This document shows positions 63,650-64,000 of a stretch of DNA of 64,000 bases, one piece after another. This stretch comes from Estrella lausannensis (GTDB taxonomy: Bacteria > Chlamydiota > Chlamydiia > Chlamydiales > Criblamydiaceae). Each line of letters begins with the position of its first letter. Position 1 is the stretch's first letter. Where the stretch lies: contig NZ_CWGJ01000026.1 of NCBI RefSeq assembly GCF_900000175.1, positions 146,956-210,955 of the forward strand, in the 5' to 3' direction. The notes beneath the pieces were generated by a model. It was given only the letters and a program-made list of their open reading frames with translations. It was not told the DNA's origin and searched no databases. The position numbers and the translations under genes are program-made.

Positions 63650-63986
63650 TTTGACCTTTAGCGATTTCTACGGCTGTAGTGAGTTGGCAAATGTTTTTCT
63701 GGAAGGGACTTTCGGTAATTTCTTTACCTTCTATCTGAGAAAATTTCTTCTCGTAAGCTTCTATGGCTTTTAGAAGTTCGCTTGACTTTTCTTGATTGGT
63801 GTCTGAATTTCTTTTTATGTAGCCTAGTCTATCCTTCAGGACGTAGATTTCATCGTTTTGCTGGGATGGAGTTAGCTTTTCGAAGCTGCTTGTCATGATC
63901 TCGAGAGCGTTTTCCAGCTTGACCTCTTTGCCGCCTTGCATTTTGACCTTTAGCGAGGCCAAATTTCCCGTCGCTTCGTTTTCCAT
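63621..63986 (-). pseudogene. Duplicated 5' fragment of the neighbouring effector gene
   Basis: The 121-residue frame (ATG 63986; could also extend past the right edge) matches residues 1-90 of the downstream protein: FEKLTPSQQNDEIYVLKDRL versus FEKLTPSQQSDQIYVLKERL, and AYEKKFSQIEGKEIT versus AYEKKFSEVDGKAIT. The string GCTAAAGGTCAAAATGCAAG occurs in both copies 292 bases apart. As 292 is not a multiple of 3, this frame runs out of phase at the junction and ends in a non-homologous tail (GQNARRQRVRT). Confidence 0.7.
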
Positions 63987-64000
63987 ACTCTTCTGGATGG

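Overview
The window reads as chromosomal DNA of an environmental (amoeba-associated) member of the phylum Chlamydiae. Three gene blocks match orders I know from Chlamydia trachomatis: rpe-efp-accB-accC (CT121-CT124), scc1-copN-sctV-sctU-ychF (CT088-CT092), and the dnaA1/yidC/lgt neighbourhood (CT250-CT252). Genes absent or uncommon in Chlamydiaceae (adenosylhomocysteinase, DUF892, BON, YitT-family, F-box and BTB-LRR genes), the moderate GC content by eye and the intergenic repeats point to a larger-genome family. Criblamydiaceae (Estrella-like), Waddliaceae or Parachlamydiaceae are candidates; the assignment below phylum is inference.

Layout. 1-5.6 kb: the 5' 1566 codons of a giant protein ending in a RasGEF domain that runs off the left edge, then a small CHAT/caspase-like protein. 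5.7-12.5 kb: lgt, tRNA-Pro, ahcY, dnaA and yidC on the minus strand. 12.9-15.3 kb: a Pkn1-type kinase and a low-molecular-weight tyrosine phosphatase as a pair. 15.3-19 kb: a GT-B-like protein, malic enzyme and hsp20 behind a CIRCE operator. 19-23.8 kb: three host-interaction candidates (ankyrin/Cys-hydrolase-like, F-box, unknown). 24-25.8 kb: a MoxR-like ATPase and a frameshifted ttcA-like gene. 26-30 kb: SEC-C protein, rpe, efp, accB, accC, separated by hairpin repeats. 31-36.5 kb: two small exported or low-complexity proteins, LOG-family protein, QueG, YitT-like protein, tRNA-Asp and tRNA-Val. 37-44.2 kb: sthA, BON protein, DUF892 protein, clpB, cobalamin adenosyltransferase. 44.3-50.3 kb: two large paralogous effector candidates, one with a kinase-like and a RasGEF-like domain. 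50.6-59.1 kb: transglutaminase-like/TPR protein, type III secretion genes, ychF. 59.3-64 kb: a BTB-LRR protein and a large effector candidate whose 5' end is tandemly duplicated.

How it works together. The type III export gate (SctU, SctV), the CopN plug and its chaperone lie within about 15 kb of genes whose domains imitate eukaryotic regulators: RasGEF, a PI-kinase/HipA-like fold, F-box, BTB-LRR and caspase-like proteins. The simplest reading is a secretion locus plus host-directed effectors aimed at small GTPase and ubiquitin signalling; no secretion signal can be proved from sequence alone.

Two families of palindromic intergenic repeats occupy many of the longer gaps. Family A resembles a MITE (ends TATACCGAAAG, probable TA target duplication), and one copy is nested inside another. 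Two regulatory structures stand out: a CIRCE operator before hsp20, and a hairpin that would hide the clpB ribosome binding site.
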